Of a stretch of DNA of 44,961 nt, positions 7,853-16,336 are shown piece by piece. The translations under genes were made by a program, and so were the position numbers. The stretch lies in the NCBI GenBank assembly GCA_902763365.1, contig CACWRT010000027.1:1-44961 (forward strand). Reading direction: 5' to 3'. The notes beneath the pieces are model-generated. The model was not told the DNA's origin. It ran no database searches and saw only the letters and a program-made list of their open reading frames with translations. The first letter of the stretch is position 1. Every line of letters starts with the position of its first letter. The stretch is from an uncultured Ruminococcus sp. (GTDB lineage: Bacteria > Bacillota > Clostridia > Oscillospirales > Acutalibacteraceae).

Positions 7853-8175
7853 GATCGTTCCCCCGTAAAAATATTAATTGTCGCCTCTTTGCTTAGCCGC
7901 GGCTATTCGTAATTCTTGCCCGAAAGCCAATGGATCTGACCGGGCAGCCGCCCTTGTCAGGGGTTTATTATCCGTTGCTGACAGATAGAACCTTTCGGCG
8001 CAGCAAAGAGGGATCTCAGCTAAGTCTTAAACTGTACAGTGAAATATCCATCATTTCCTGTGCGGTTTGTTTTGATGTTATAATATTACCATATTTTACC
8101 ATATTTGGCAATACCTAAAATAAATTTTTTTATTTTTACGAAGGAAATTTACTTATTTAAAATAAATGAAAGAAG
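7853..8175. other. spoIVB-spo0A intergenic region
   Basis: No gene is seen. It holds a sigma-A-like promoter candidate at 8083-8111 for spo0A. An imperfect match to part of a 0A box (TTGTCG near 7879) was considered too weak to call. Confidence 0.5.
8083..8111 (-). promoter_or_regulatory. Candidate promoter of spo0A
   Basis: On the minus strand: TTGCCA, 17-bp spacer, TAATAT. It would give a leader of about 220 nt. In B. subtilis spo0A has both sigma-A and sigma-H promoters. No clear sigma-H site was found here. Confidence 0.45.
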
Positions 8176-9438
8176 TTATCCTGCCATTTTTTGTACAATA
8201 TCGCTGTTATGCTCTGCCATAGTTTCAGCGAAGACCGCATAACCCTTGGAAGGATCGTTAACAAAAACGTGAGTAACAGCACCCACAAGTCGTCCGTTCT
8301 GAATCACGGGACTGCCGCTCATACCCCTGACAATACCTCCTGTTTTTTCGAGCAGAGTTTTGTCTGTAACTCTTATTACCATATTTTTTGAGGGATCACT
8401 GCTGTTGTAGCTGATCTCTTCTATTTCGATATCATAGTACCGAGGAGTACAGCCTTCTATTGTAGAAAGAATACGTGCCTTACCCTTTGTAACTTCCTGA
8501 CGAAAAGCAATTTCTGCCTTATCGCCTTCGGAAACGTCATTATATATACCATAGATACCGCATTCGCTGTTTGAGGTAATAGAACCGATAGCGTCACTGC
8601 CCGTAAAAACTCCGCAAAGGCTGCCCGGGCTGCCTCCTGCGCTTTTATCAGCGGACAATATATCAGCCGCCACTATATCTCCCTTGTAAAGCGGCATAAG
8701 AGAACCGCTTTGACTGTCATAAAGACCGTGTCCGAGTCCTGCGAAGGTTTTCGTTGCATCATGAGTGAAGGTAACCGTACCTATTCCGGCGCAGCTGTCC
8801 CTGACCCACATACCGAGTCTGTACTGACCGAGTTCACTGTCAAGTACGGGAGTAACCGATGCGGTGTAGGGTGTTCCGTCATGGATACACCGCAAAAGAA
8901 CGGGATTTCCGCCGCTCTGATCGCAGATATCTATAAGCTGTTCATTTGTTTTAAGCTGAACATTACCTGCATGAGTGATAGTATCACCGCATACGATACC
9001 TGCCGCTGCGGCAGGTTTTTTTATTCCCTGCGCAGTAGGCACGCCTGATATTTTTGAAACAACCAGACCTCCCGTGTACAATCTTATACCGAAGGGCTGA
9101 CCGCCGAGAGTAACGATTGGTCTGTCGGTATATCTCACATTTACATCCTTAATCGGAAGAACGCCGAATAGTTTAAGAGAGCCCTTTGTATAAAGCTGAT
9201 CTGAATTATCTTCAGAAGCCGTCACTTCCGAGCAAACTACAGTATATGAGGAAAAGCTGATAATGCTGTTTTCATCCGTCATGGAAGTGTCAGTCATATA
9301 TGACACTGTCCCTTTGTTTTCGCCTGTACTGACAGTTATCTCGTCGGGTGTATCATAAGCCAAAGCTGTGCATAAACTAAGAGTGATCATACTGAGGGCA
9401 GTAAGAAAAGACGTTAATATTTTAATAAAATTTTTCAT
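8176..9438 (-). CDS. spoIVB: SpoIVB serine peptidase (forespore-to-mother-cell signal)
   Basis: 420 residues from the ATG at 9438. That start has GGGTGAG upstream and begins a signal or anchor sequence (MKNFIKILTSFLTALSMITLSLCTALA). A longer frame to 9537 runs into a dispersed repeat and is not used. A PDZ domain lies around residues 130-200. The S55 peptidase domain follows, with LGHG supplying the catalytic histidine and GMSGSPVIQNGRLVGAVTHV the catalytic serine near residue 376. In Bacillus, SpoIVB is secreted by the forespore and cleaves SpoIVFA, which releases pro-sigma-K processing. In many Clostridia it is kept although that pathway differs. It stands directly upstream of spo0A, as in most spore formers. 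Confidence 0.95.
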   Translation of the reverse strand: MKNFIKILTSFLTALSMITLSLCTALAYDTPDEITVSTGENKGTVSYMTDTSMTDENSIISFSSYTVVCSEVTASEDNSDQLYTKGSLKLFGVLPIKDVNVRYTDRPIVTLGGQPFGIRLYTGGLVVSKISGVPTAQGIKKPAAAAGIVCGDTITHAGNVQLKTNEQLIDICDQSGGNPVLLRCIHDGTPYTASVTPVLDSELGQYRLGMWVRDSCAGIGTVTFTHDATKTFAGLGHGLYDSQSGSLMPLYKGDIVAADILSADKSAGGSPGSLCGVFTGSDAIGSITSNSECGIYGIYNDVSEGDKAEIAFRQEVTKGKARILSTIEGCTPRYYDIEIEEISYNSSDPSKNMVIRVTDKTLLEKTGGIVRGMSGSPVIQNGRLVGAVTHVFVNDPSKGYAVFAETMAEHNSDIVQKMAG

Positions 9439-9636
9439 ATTCAACTCACCCATATTATTATTAACCATTCCCTCTTCATTATTCCGGCGAGCCACCGGAG
9501 CCATAACGCGGGGTTCGCTGCGCTCCGAGCACGTCACTTCGACTTTTATGAGTCGCGGTTATTACTATTTTATCGGCTGATACTTTTATCATCCTCACCC
9601 TTACTTTTAATTGATTTAGTAATAATCGGTCAATTT

Positions 9637-9645
9637 ATTATAGCA
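9637..9645 (-). promoter_or_regulatory. Candidate extended -10 upstream of spoIVB
   Basis: TGCTATAAT on the minus strand, directly beside the family B array. No good -35 is seen, because the -35 position falls inside the array. The GC-rich element would then be in the leader. Confidence 0.3.
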
Positions 9646-9646
9646 T

Positions 9647-9688
9647 TATTCACTATTCATTATTCACTATTCATTATTCATTTATTCC
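9647..9688. repeat. Heptanucleotide array, family B, 6 units
   Basis: TATTCAC, TATTCAT, TATTCAC, TATTCAT, TATTCAT, TTATTCC in perfect phase. Confidence 0.9.
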
Positions 9689-9772
9689 GGGTACGCTTCA
9701 ACATAACTGCGAACAAAAAGCAGAAACGGCGAAAGAAGCGGAATACAGCGGAAGAAATGGTCAGCCGATAAT

Positions 9773-9800
9773 AATTCCTAATTCCTGATTCCTAATTAAA
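9773..9800. repeat. Heptanucleotide array, family A, 4 units
   Basis: AATTCCT, AATTCCT, GATTCCT, AATTAAA in phase. The last unit merges with the A-run of the neighbouring terminator. Confidence 0.8.
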
Positions 9801-9838
9801 AAACAGGTACTGCGGGATAAGCAATACCTGTTTTAAAA
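9797..9838 (-). terminator. Terminator of the PASTA pseudokinase gene
   Basis: AAAACAGGTA.TGC pairs with GCA.TACCTGTTTT. Flanking A and T runs make it usable on both strands. It lies 12 bp after the stop codon of the minus-strand gene. Confidence 0.85.
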
Positions 9839-9850
9839 AAGAATTAAATT

Positions 9851-11488
9851 TTATCTTTCAGGGCCTGTAGAAATCTTAATGCTGATCTTTGAGCCATATG
9901 GCGCAAGATCGCCTGCATTGTAGTTTTCATAACCTATTACCTTACCTGCTTCTACAGTATCACTCGGACTGTAGCTGCCGGGAGAAGCAATGAAGCCATT
10001 CTCATTGAGAGTACCAACAGCTGCATCAACAGTCTGACCCGCAATAGCAGGAAGCTCTCTGTTTGCATAGCCCTTGCTGACTGTTACAACGATAACGCAG
10101 CCTCTCTCAGCCTTGTTACCTGCCTCAGGGCTTTGAGTAACGATCTGACCTTCTGCATATTTATCGCTGAATATTTCCTCATTAGCTTTAATGATAGTGT
10201 ATTCGGAATCAGCAGACTGCTTTGCAATTATATCGGTATAGTTCTTTCCCACAAGGTTCGGAACCGAGATAGCGTTGGGGTCAATGCTTTCCTCCGTGGA
10301 AGACTCTGCCGACTGCTCTTCCTCCGTAGTCTGTGTTGCAAACATACCGAGATCAAGCGGATGTTCTCTTATCCAGAAAATACCTGCTACAAGCAGTATA
10401 AGCATACAGCTGAGTATTGACAGAACAGCCCACGCGTAACCCGGTACGCCGCCCTTCTTAGGTGCGTATCCGTCAGCTGCTTCGCTCTGACGCTCATTTC
10501 TGCTTGCCTCTGTCTGGATAGCCTTTACGGTAGGCGCAGCAGTAAGCTGAGCTCTCATATCCTCGAATGTAGCAATACGCTTCTTTGCAGGAACCTGAAG
10601 ACCGCCTGCAAGAGCTGTCACTACATGAGAGGGAAGCTTCTTGAATACTGCTGTGGGGATCGGGAGTCTGCCGTCAGACTTTCTGTCACAGCTGTTTTCG
10701 GGAAGCCTGCCTGTCAGGGCATAGAAAAGTGTTGCGGTAAAGCCGTACACATCCGTTGCCTCATCAAGATCCTCATCCTCTGTATACTGCTCGATAGCAG
10801 CACAGCCGTCCATAAGTTCAGGCTCAAATTCGGAATCCGATACAGTCTTTCTGATATCTTCAATAGCAAATCCGCCAAGTCTGAGCTTGCCCGAAGGAAG
10901 AACATATATGTTTTCGGGAGATACTGCATAATGACCAATAGCAGCTTCATGAAGTGAAGAAAGAGCCGTTATGATCGGCATGAAAAGCTGACGAGCCGTA
11001 TTCCAGTCGATATTTCCGCCTCTTCTGTCGATATATTCCGTAAAAGGAATGGAATCAAAGTATTCCTCAACGGTGTAGGAAACGCCGTTTTCTGTAAAAA
11101 TATCAAAGATAGGCGCTATAGCGCTGAGTTCCTTCATTCTCGCAATATTGCGGTAATAACCGAGGAATCTATCGTTCAGCTTTTTGTACTCTTCCTCATA
11201 GCCGCTGCGGACAACGACATTAGTCTTACCCTTAGCACGACCGCATATACCCGCAGGCATAAATTCGTGTATAATTACAGGAGAATCCATTTTCTCGCTG
11301 AAACCTATATATCTTGCACCCTCTGCGTTATTGTCGATCTTTCTTCCTACAAGATAGTTACCCTCCTGCAGCTTGACTCCCAAAGGCAAAAACGGTGCGG
11401 GCTGCTCGGTCGCACTGTCAAAACCGCATAAAGGACATATTTTTTCTCCGTTATTCTCTTTCATACAGCCTAAGCATAGCTGTCCCAT
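9851..11488 (-). CDS. Zinc-ribbon, kinase-like (probable pseudokinase) PASTA membrane protein
   Basis: 545 residues. An N-terminal zinc ribbon has C5, C8, C18 and C21. A kinase-like domain spans about 40-320, but the VAIK lysine is His74 (VIIHEFMP, where the family has IKEYFP), HRD is H185-Y-A and the DFG Asp aligns with Gly205. PENI is retained. One membrane helix lies near 350-375. Two extracellular PASTA domains follow (about 405-475, starting ISVPNLVG, and 476-545). PASTA kinases sense peptidoglycan and control growth or spore germination. With three catalytic positions lost, this one probably acts as a sensor or scaffold. It differs from PrkC by its zinc ribbon and has only two PASTA units. 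It seems transcribed alone, with its own terminator. Confidence 0.85.
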   Translation of the reverse strand: MGQLCLGCMKENNGEKICPLCGFDSATEQPAPFLPLGVKLQEGNYLVGRKIDNNAEGARYIGFSEKMDSPVIIHEFMPAGICGRAKGKTNVVVRSGYEEEYKKLNDRFLGYYRNIARMKELSAIAPIFDIFTENGVSYTVEEYFDSIPFTEYIDRRGGNIDWNTARQLFMPIITALSSLHEAAIGHYAVSPENIYVLPSGKLRLGGFAIEDIRKTVSDSEFEPELMDGCAAIEQYTEDEDLDEATDVYGFTATLFYALTGRLPENSCDRKSDGRLPIPTAVFKKLPSHVVTALAGGLQVPAKKRIATFEDMRAQLTAAPTVKAIQTEASRNERQSEAADGYAPKKGGVPGYAWAVLSILSCMLILLVAGIFWIREHPLDLGMFATQTTEEEQSAESSTEESIDPNAISVPNLVGKNYTDIIAKQSADSEYTIIKANEEIFSDKYAEGQIVTQSPEAGNKAERGCVIVVTVSKGYANRELPAIAGQTVDAAVGTLNENGFIASPGSYSPSDTVEAGKVIGYENYNAGDLAPYGSKISIKISTGPER

Positions 11489-11693
11489 ATTTATACCGCC
11501 ATTCTCCGTACAATATTGTAATTCTTAAACAGAGCCGTACGGCAGCTTCTGTCGGAAATATTACCCGCCATGTCTGCGGCAGGCAGCAGATACCCTTTGA
11601 ATTCACCGATCCCGAATGATGAAAATTATCATAAAATATAACTCAACACCATATAATTCAGCAAAATCGGACAATTTTTACATTACTCAAATG

Positions 11694-11723
11694 ATTATAC
11701 CACACAATACCCTCAAATTGCAA
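11694..11723 (-). promoter_or_regulatory. Candidate sigma-A promoter of the PASTA pseudokinase gene
   Basis: Minus strand: TTGCAA, 18-bp spacer ending TGG, TATAAT (an extended -10). It implies a leader of about 200 nt. Confidence 0.5.
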
Positions 11724-11854
11724 GTTTTTAAGTATGATTGTTTCGATGAATTACAAAATTGTAAATTTACATAGTTATTTCTACCTAATTTTTACATTTT
11801 TGCTACTACATATATTATCATCTGTACAAAATACATAAAATATACGATTAATAT

Positions 11855-11883
11855 TTGACATAATTATTTCAGGCTGATAAAAT
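11855..11883 (+). promoter_or_regulatory. Sigma-A promoter of the phosphopantetheinyl transferase gene
   Basis: TTGACA, 17-bp spacer, TAAAAT: a consensus -35 at ideal spacing, with a leader of about 60 nt before AAAGGAG and the ATG. Confidence 0.7.
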
Positions 11884-11950
11884 ATTAAATACACAATTAG
11901 TTAAAATCACAAAACGCACGTTAATCTGCCTTTAAAGGAGTTCTGACAAA

Positions 11951-12568
11951 ATGTTATATATAATGAATGATACCGATAAGATCGGAACAGAATTTTTAGA
12001 AAAAGCCCTGCCCCAACTAAGCCTTCAGAGAACGAAGCGCATGGACGAGCTTAAAAACAAGAGGGACAAGATCAACTGTGCTGCCTGTTATCTTTTGCTG
12101 AGAAAAGCGCTTCATGAAGAATACGGTATAAAAGACAAACCCGAATTCTTATATTTCGAGCATGGAAAGCCCTATATCAAGGGGCATGAAAACATACACT
12201 TCAATTTCAGTCACTGCCGCAATGCCTGTGCCTGTATCGTATCGGACAAGCCCACTGCTGTTGACATAGCGGATAAACGACACATTTCCCTTCGCACCGC
12301 GCAATATTTCTGCAGCGATGAAGAATTCGGAAAAATATCAGCTCTCCCCTCTCCCTCGGACGAGCTTGTACGGTTATGGTCAATCAAGGAATGTTATTCA
12401 AAGCTTGACGGCAGCGGGCTTTTTAAAAACTTCAAGGAGATCACAAAGGAATGTACTGCCGACATTCACACCTTCGGCAGCGATATGTACTATTGTTCCT
12501 ACTATTCTCCCGATCCCCTTTCTCCCATCTTTGTAATAAACAGCTCAAAGATTGAAGCTCAGAGCTAA
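11951..12568 (+). CDS. 4'-phosphopantetheinyl transferase (Sfp-type)
   Basis: 205 residues. The Sfp-type signature is split as AVDIADKR (about residue 98) and LWSIKECYSKLDGSGL (about 139-154), with HFNFSHCRNACACIV before it as the usual NxSH strand. It moves 4'-phosphopantetheine from CoA onto a carrier-protein serine. The first motif has DIA where DIE is common, so one metal ligand may be replaced by the following Asp. No polyketide or peptide synthetase is in the window, so the target may be acyl carrier protein. The last codons (SSKIEAQS) lie inside a family C heptamer array, so the C-terminal tail is repeat-derived. AAAGGAG precedes the ATG. Confidence 0.85.
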   Translation: MLYIMNDTDKIGTEFLEKALPQLSLQRTKRMDELKNKRDKINCAACYLLLRKALHEEYGIKDKPEFLYFEHGKPYIKGHENIHFNFSHCRNACACIVSDKPTAVDIADKRHISLRTAQYFCSDEEFGKISALPSPSDELVRLWSIKECYSKLDGSGLFKNFKEITKECTADIHTFGSDMYYCSYYSPDPLSPIFVINSSKIEAQS

Positions 12569-12583
12569 GGGCTGATAGCTTTG
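12542..12583. repeat. Heptanucleotide array, family C, overlapping the PPTase stop
   Basis: AGCTCAA, AGATTGA, AGCTCAG, AGCTAAG, GGCTGAT, AGCTTTG in phase. The first four units encode the last residues and the stop codon (within AGCTAAG) of the phosphopantetheinyl transferase. Confidence 0.8.
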
Positions 12584-12723
12584 GCAATTCAGGCTTTTTT
12601 TAGTTCTACAGCAATTTTTTAAGCAGATCATAGTTCTGCTAAAAGATCCTTTCTTTGCTCAGGATAACAAACACATCACCGCTCTCCATCTGACAGCCCT
12701 AACCCTCAAGAAAAAATACTATA

Positions 12724-13551
12724 TTACTCATTATTCATTAAGTAAAGCGCTACTGCGTCTTCAAAGCTGTTGCCGATAACGAGGTCGGCGATTTCTCTGA
12801 CCTGAGGGGCGGCGTCTGCGACGGCGATTCCCACATCGGCCGATTTCAGCATTTCGATATCATTCAGGTTGTCGCCGAAAGCGACAACCTTTTTTGCGCC
12901 TGTGAGCCTTTTGATCTTTTCCATACCGCGAGCCTTTGTTGCATTGCTGCTGAACACCTCAAGAAAATAAAGATCGGAGTAATTATCACTGTAAAGCGTA
13001 GGACTTGCGCCATGAATATGGCTTATTTCCTCGCAAATTTTCGACAATTTATGATACTCGTCAACCATTGTAAAGTAGATGACCTTGTCATCATCAGATA
13101 CAGTTATTTCATTTACTTTACTGAAGCTTTTATAATCATTGTCCTTTCTTACCTCAAAGAAATTACGTTCAACATTATTTGTCAGCTTTTCAAATTCAAC
13201 ATGGATACCGTAAGTTTCATCTGCCTTGTAGACGAATGACATACGGTCATACTTTCTGAGCACATCAATAACCTTCCTTGCAGACTCTGTGTCGATGGGA
13301 GTACAGTCTGTATACTGTCTTTTCGGAAAATCATACATCAGCACACCGTTGAGCTGAACACATGGTATACGCAGCCGAAGCTTTTCAAGTATACCGACAC
13401 TGCTGAGACTTCTTGCAGTAGCAGCAGTAAAAAGCATACCCTCATCAATAAGTCCGCTTATGATATCAGCAGTTCTTTTGCTGAGCTTAGCGTCTTTTCC
13501 AAGCAGAGTACCGTCAAGATCAGATATGTATAATGTATCCTTTTCAAACAT
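12724..13551 (-). CDS. Cof-type HAD-IIB family phosphatase
   Basis: 275 residues. HAD motif I is ISDLDGTLL (nucleophile Asp11), motif II TAATARS, motif III the lysine in TKARGMEKI, and motif IV FGDNLNDIEMLKSADVGIAV. An IIB cap lies between motifs II and III. Enzymes of this group dephosphorylate small metabolites such as sugar phosphates, FMN or pyridoxal phosphate. Specificity cannot be told from sequence. GGTGA or AAGGAT lies upstream of the ATG. The last codons (MNNE) fall in a short ATTCATT-like stretch similar to the family B repeats. It lies between the PPTase and coaX genes with no overlap. Confidence 0.9.
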   Translation of the reverse strand: MFEKDTLYISDLDGTLLGKDAKLSKRTADIISGLIDEGMLFTAATARSLSSVGILEKLRLRIPCVQLNGVLMYDFPKRQYTDCTPIDTESARKVIDVLRKYDRMSFVYKADETYGIHVEFEKLTNNVERNFFEVRKDNDYKSFSKVNEITVSDDDKVIYFTMVDEYHKLSKICEEISHIHGASPTLYSDNYSDLYFLEVFSSNATKARGMEKIKRLTGAKKVVAFGDNLNDIEMLKSADVGIAVADAAPQVREIADLVIGNSFEDAVALYLMNNE

Positions 13552-13646
13552 CTTTTCACCATCCTTGTATACGCATTTTATTGAGATATACGCTATAGTA
13601 AATGTCAGTTATTTCAAAAACCGCCGTCATGAGCCGCGCGCGCTCT

Positions 13647-13688
13647 GTCATCCCGAGCGTAAGCGAAGGCTCTTTTCAAAGAACAACT
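13647..13688. repeat. Dispersed GTCATCCCGAGCG element
   Basis: GTCATCCCGAGCG, then a GCGAAGG-like block, then CTTTTCAAAGAAC. A second copy is at 27009-27046 and degenerate relatives are near 1138-1165 and 20250-20262 (reverse). Similar sequences are scattered between genes in many bacterial genomes. Confidence 0.6.
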
Positions 13689-13734
13689 GACGCTCACTAA
13701 ACCACAAAAGCGTTAAATATCCGAATATACAGCC

Positions 13735-14499
13735 CTAAGTATTTTTTCTGTAGATTATCTCAAGACCCTTAATAAGCAGGTCATCGTCTAATTTTATTTT
13801 ATGCCGGCAGTTCGGAATAATTTTTCTTGAAAGACCGCCTGTTGCGATAAGCGAAGGCTCTCCTTCAATTTCTTCTTTAATCCTGTCGATCATACCGTCG
13901 ATCATAGCGGCATTTCCAAGAACCACACCGGAGCGAATACAGTCGGCTGTATTCGTGCCAATAGCCTTTTTAGGCGTATCAAGACTAATTCCCTGCAGCT
14001 GAGCAGCGCTTACTGTCAGGGAATCCATAGCGACCCCGACGCCGGGGGCAATAATTCCGCCTCTGTAGACCCCGTCCTTGTCGATAGCGACAATAGTTGT
14101 AGCAGTTCCCATATCAATTATTATCATAGGCTTTTTGTAGTTTGCAAGCGCAGCAACAGCGCCTACAACAAGGTCGGAACCGAGAGTAGCAGGATTGTCT
14201 ATCCTGATATTGAGTCCTGTCTTTATGCCGGGTCCCACAACAAGCGGCGAATGACCGCAGACCATAGCTGCCGCCCTTTTCAGGACTTCATTAAGCTGGG
14301 GAACAACACTGGAGATAATTGCCCCCTCAAATTCACAGTCAGAAAGGCCGTTTATTTCAATAAGCGTTTTCATTATCACCGCATATTCATCCTCGGTTTT
14401 ATTTCTGTCAGTATGTACACGGGACAGGAACTCTGTTTTCCCGTGTTCTACTGCTCCCAAAACAATATTGGTATTTCCTACATCAAGTGCAAGTATCAT
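13735..14499 (-). CDS. coaX: Type III pantothenate kinase
   Basis: 254 residues. The N-terminal MILALDVGNTNIVLG carries the ASKHA phosphate loop with catalytic Asp6. IIDMGTATTIVAID and GGIIAPGVGVAMDSL are the other type III signatures. It phosphorylates pantothenate, the first step of coenzyme A synthesis, does not need the CoaA fold and is not feedback-inhibited by CoA. The CoA made here is the donor for the phosphopantetheinyl transferase encoded nearby. GGAGGG lies upstream of the ATG. It is read as a single gene with family C arrays in its upstream region. Confidence 0.95.
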   Translation of the reverse strand: MILALDVGNTNIVLGAVEHGKTEFLSRVHTDRNKTEDEYAVIMKTLIEINGLSDCEFEGAIISSVVPQLNEVLKRAAAMVCGHSPLVVGPGIKTGLNIRIDNPATLGSDLVVGAVAALANYKKPMIIIDMGTATTIVAIDKDGVYRGGIIAPGVGVAMDSLTVSAAQLQGISLDTPKKAIGTNTADCIRSGVVLGNAAMIDGMIDRIKEEIEGEPSLIATGGLSRKIIPNCRHKIKLDDDLLIKGLEIIYRKNT

Positions 14500-14526
14500 T
14501 CTACATATCCCTCCATTTTGCTTTGC

Positions 14527-14561
14527 AAGCTTCGCAGCTCAAAGCATAACATCTCAAGCTT
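14527..14561. repeat. Heptanucleotide array, family C, 5 degenerate units
   Basis: AAGCTTC, GCAGCTC, AAAGCAT, AACATCT, CAAGCTT: a 7-bp period with the AGCTTCGCAGCT variant also seen at 28686 and 35361. Confidence 0.65.
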
Positions 14562-14631
14562 TCTTCACATTCCATAAGTTTCAAAGCGGCATATACTTTT
14601 TCAAAAAGCTTTCCTGATTTCTTATCACCGT

Positions 14632-14684
14632 CAAGCTTAAATCTCATGCTTTGAGCTTTTAGCTGCGAAGCTGCTCTGAGCTAA
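14632..14684. repeat. Heptanucleotide array, family C, 7 units
   Basis: Units around GCTTTGA, GCTTTTA, GCTGCGA, AGCTGCT, CTGAGCT. The tail TAGCTGCGAAGC.GCTCTGAGCTA is nearly repeated at the spoIVA stop (27125-27146). Confidence 0.75.
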
Positions 14685-14854
14685 ATAAAATTATACAACA
14701 TAATCGGGAAAAATGAAATACCTGCAAAATCTTTTTTATGTAAATGTTTATATGTCAGGCTTTGATATGTAATGAAAATGTTTTGATAAAAGAAAAATGA
14801 AAGCAGAAAAATGAGTTTATAAGAGTTTACTTTTGCGAAAAGTATATAAAAGGA

Positions 14855-14883
14855 TTGACTTTTTATGGCAAAAATAATATAAT
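14855..14883 (+). promoter_or_regulatory. Sigma-A promoter of secDF
   Basis: TTGACT, 17-bp spacer, TATAAT: near-consensus. The leader of about 85 nt ends in GGAGG before the secD ATG. Confidence 0.75.
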
Positions 14884-14974
14884 ATTGTTTGATATGTTTT
14901 GTCGGAGAGAATACTCCTTGAAGGGATAAAATGAGTCCGGCGAACAAAAAATTTAATTATTTGGAGGATACCGT

Positions 14975-16336
14975 ATGAAACGTGTAGGCAAACCGGTGTT
15001 CTTCATCGTATTCGCAGTCATACTGCTTTTGACATATACATCAGTGTTCGGTGTATACAGTGAAAACGGAGATCTGACTATCACCCATATCAAGGGAATT
15101 AACGATATACGATGGGGCATCGACATCAAAGGCGGCGTAGAAGCAGTGTTTGCACCCGCAGACGGCGTTGACGCTACCGAAGAACAAATGCAGTCGGTCA
15201 AATCCATAATCGACCTGCGTCTTGTGAATCAGAACGTAACTGACTATGAACTCTATCCCGATTACACCAACGACAGGATCACTGTCCGTTTCCCCTGGAA
15301 ATCGGACGAAGAAAACTATGATCCCGGTGAGGCAATCAAGGAACTGGCCTCTACTGCTCAGCTGGTATTCAGAGGCGGTACTTCAGCTGACGGAGAAGAG
15401 CTTCTCACAGGTAAGGATGTCAAAAGCGCATCCGCAAGATATATGCAGGCTAACGGCAGTTCGCCCGCTCAGTATATCATAAACCTTGAGTTCAACGATG
15501 AGGGCAAACAGAAATTTGCTGAAGCTACAACAAAGTATCTTAAACAGCAAATCTCCATATGGATGGATGAAACAATGATATCTGCTCCTACAGTAAATGA
15601 AGCAATTACAGGCGGCAGCGCTGTCATTTCATCTGATTCAAACCCATTTACAGCTGAAAGTGCAACTGAGCTTGCAAATAAAATCAATGCAGGCGCTCTC
15701 CCCTTCAGCCTGAAAATAGAAAGCTACGGTACGATCAGCCCGTCACTGGGAACATACGCTCTTGAGGCTATGGGTTATGCTGCAATAGCTGCTCTGTGCT
15801 TTATCTTCCTGTTCATGTGTATTATGTACAGACTCCCCGGCTTTGTTGCGTTTATTGCGCTGATGGGTCAGCTGTCACTGTCTATCATGGCAGTTTCGGG
15901 CTACTTCACAGTATTCCCCAGCTTTACAATGACTATCCCCGGTATCGCAGGTATGATACTCTCCATCGGTATGGGTGTTGACGCAAATATCATCACTGCC
16001 GAAAGAATAAAGGATGAACTGTGGACAGGCAAGACGCTTGACGGCTGTATCAATAACGGTACAAAAGGCTCGCTGTCTGCAATCATCGACGGTAATATCA
16101 CTATCATAATCGTTGCGGTAATACTTATACTTGTATTCGGTCCCGCAAATATCTTCTCAGCTCTGTTCGGAGTTTCAACAACAGGTCTTATCTATGCCTT
16201 CGGCTATACTCTCCTTGTTGGTGTTATTTCCAACTTTATCATGGGTGTATGGGCATCAAGAACTATGCTCCGCTCTGTTTCGGGACTTAAATTCCTGAGA
16301 AATAAAAGATTGTACGGAGGTAAGAAGAAATCATGA
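14975..16336 (+). CDS. secD: Protein translocase subunit SecD
   Basis: 453 residues. An N-terminal membrane helix (about 5-25) is followed by RWGIDIKGGVEAVF (the SecD GxDxxGG motif), a large extracellular P1 region (about 50-250), and five more helices carrying GIAGMILSIGMGVDANIITAERIKDEL, the most conserved SecD/SecF core. With SecF it uses the proton or sodium gradient to help proteins leave the SecYEG channel. SecF overlaps it by four bases, so the two are translationally coupled. GGAGG precedes the ATG. SecD and SecF are separate here, unlike the fused Bacillus SecDF. Confidence 0.97.
   Translation: MKRVGKPVFFIVFAVILLLTYTSVFGVYSENGDLTITHIKGINDIRWGIDIKGGVEAVFAPADGVDATEEQMQSVKSIIDLRLVNQNVTDYELYPDYTNDRITVRFPWKSDEENYDPGEAIKELASTAQLVFRGGTSADGEELLTGKDVKSASARYMQANGSSPAQYIINLEFNDEGKQKFAEATTKYLKQQISIWMDETMISAPTVNEAITGGSAVISSDSNPFTAESATELANKINAGALPFSLKIESYGTISPSLGTYALEAMGYAAIAALCFIFLFMCIMYRLPGFVAFIALMGQLSLSIMAVSGYFTVFPSFTMTIPGIAGMILSIGMGVDANIITAERIKDELWTGKTLDGCINNGTKGSLSAIIDGNITIIIVAVILILVFGPANIFSALFGVSTTGLIYAFGYTLLVGVISNFIMGVWASRTMLRSVSGLKFLRNKRLYGGKKKS

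Larger units (their letters stand above)
9483..9690 (-). repeat. Composite dispersed element: GC-rich leader plus family B array
   Basis: On the minus strand it reads: TATTCAC/TATTCAT array (complement), ACCGATTATTAC, GGTGAGGAT, CAGCCGATAAAATAG, TAACCGCGAC, GGAGCG, CCCCGCGTTA, then an imperfect CCGG-rich hairpin. The same blocks in the same order occur at 43389-43610. Both lie upstream of minus-strand genes. Confidence 0.75.
9439..9850. other. Intergenic region upstream of spoIVB packed with repeats
   Basis: No gene is seen. In order it holds the GC-rich leader element (9483-9600), a shared flank, an extended -10, a family B heptamer array, a GC-rich stretch ending CAGCCGATA, a family A array and a terminator. 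Confidence 0.7.
11489..11950. other. AT-rich divergent region between pseudokinase and PPTase genes
   Basis: No gene is seen. It carries a promoter candidate for each flanking gene (11694-11723 minus, 11855-11883 plus). The sequence between them is AT-rich with no array of the A, B or C families. Confidence 0.6.
14500..14974. other. Divergent intergenic region between coaX and secD
   Basis: No gene is seen. There are two family C heptamer arrays (14527-14561 and 14632-14684), then an AT-rich stretch with the strong secD promoter at 14855-14883. Confidence 0.65.

Noticed and set aside
7853-8175. 0A boxes in the spo0A upstream region
   Set aside because: Only partial matches such as TTGTCG; none reaches TGTCGAA.
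9439-9537. N-terminal extension of SpoIVB
   Set aside because: It is translated from the GC-rich dispersed element. The ATG at 9438 has a ribosome-binding site and begins a signal sequence.
12605-12645. Terminator after the PPTase gene
   Set aside because: AGCAGA...TCTGCT forms a short stem but the T run precedes it instead of following it.
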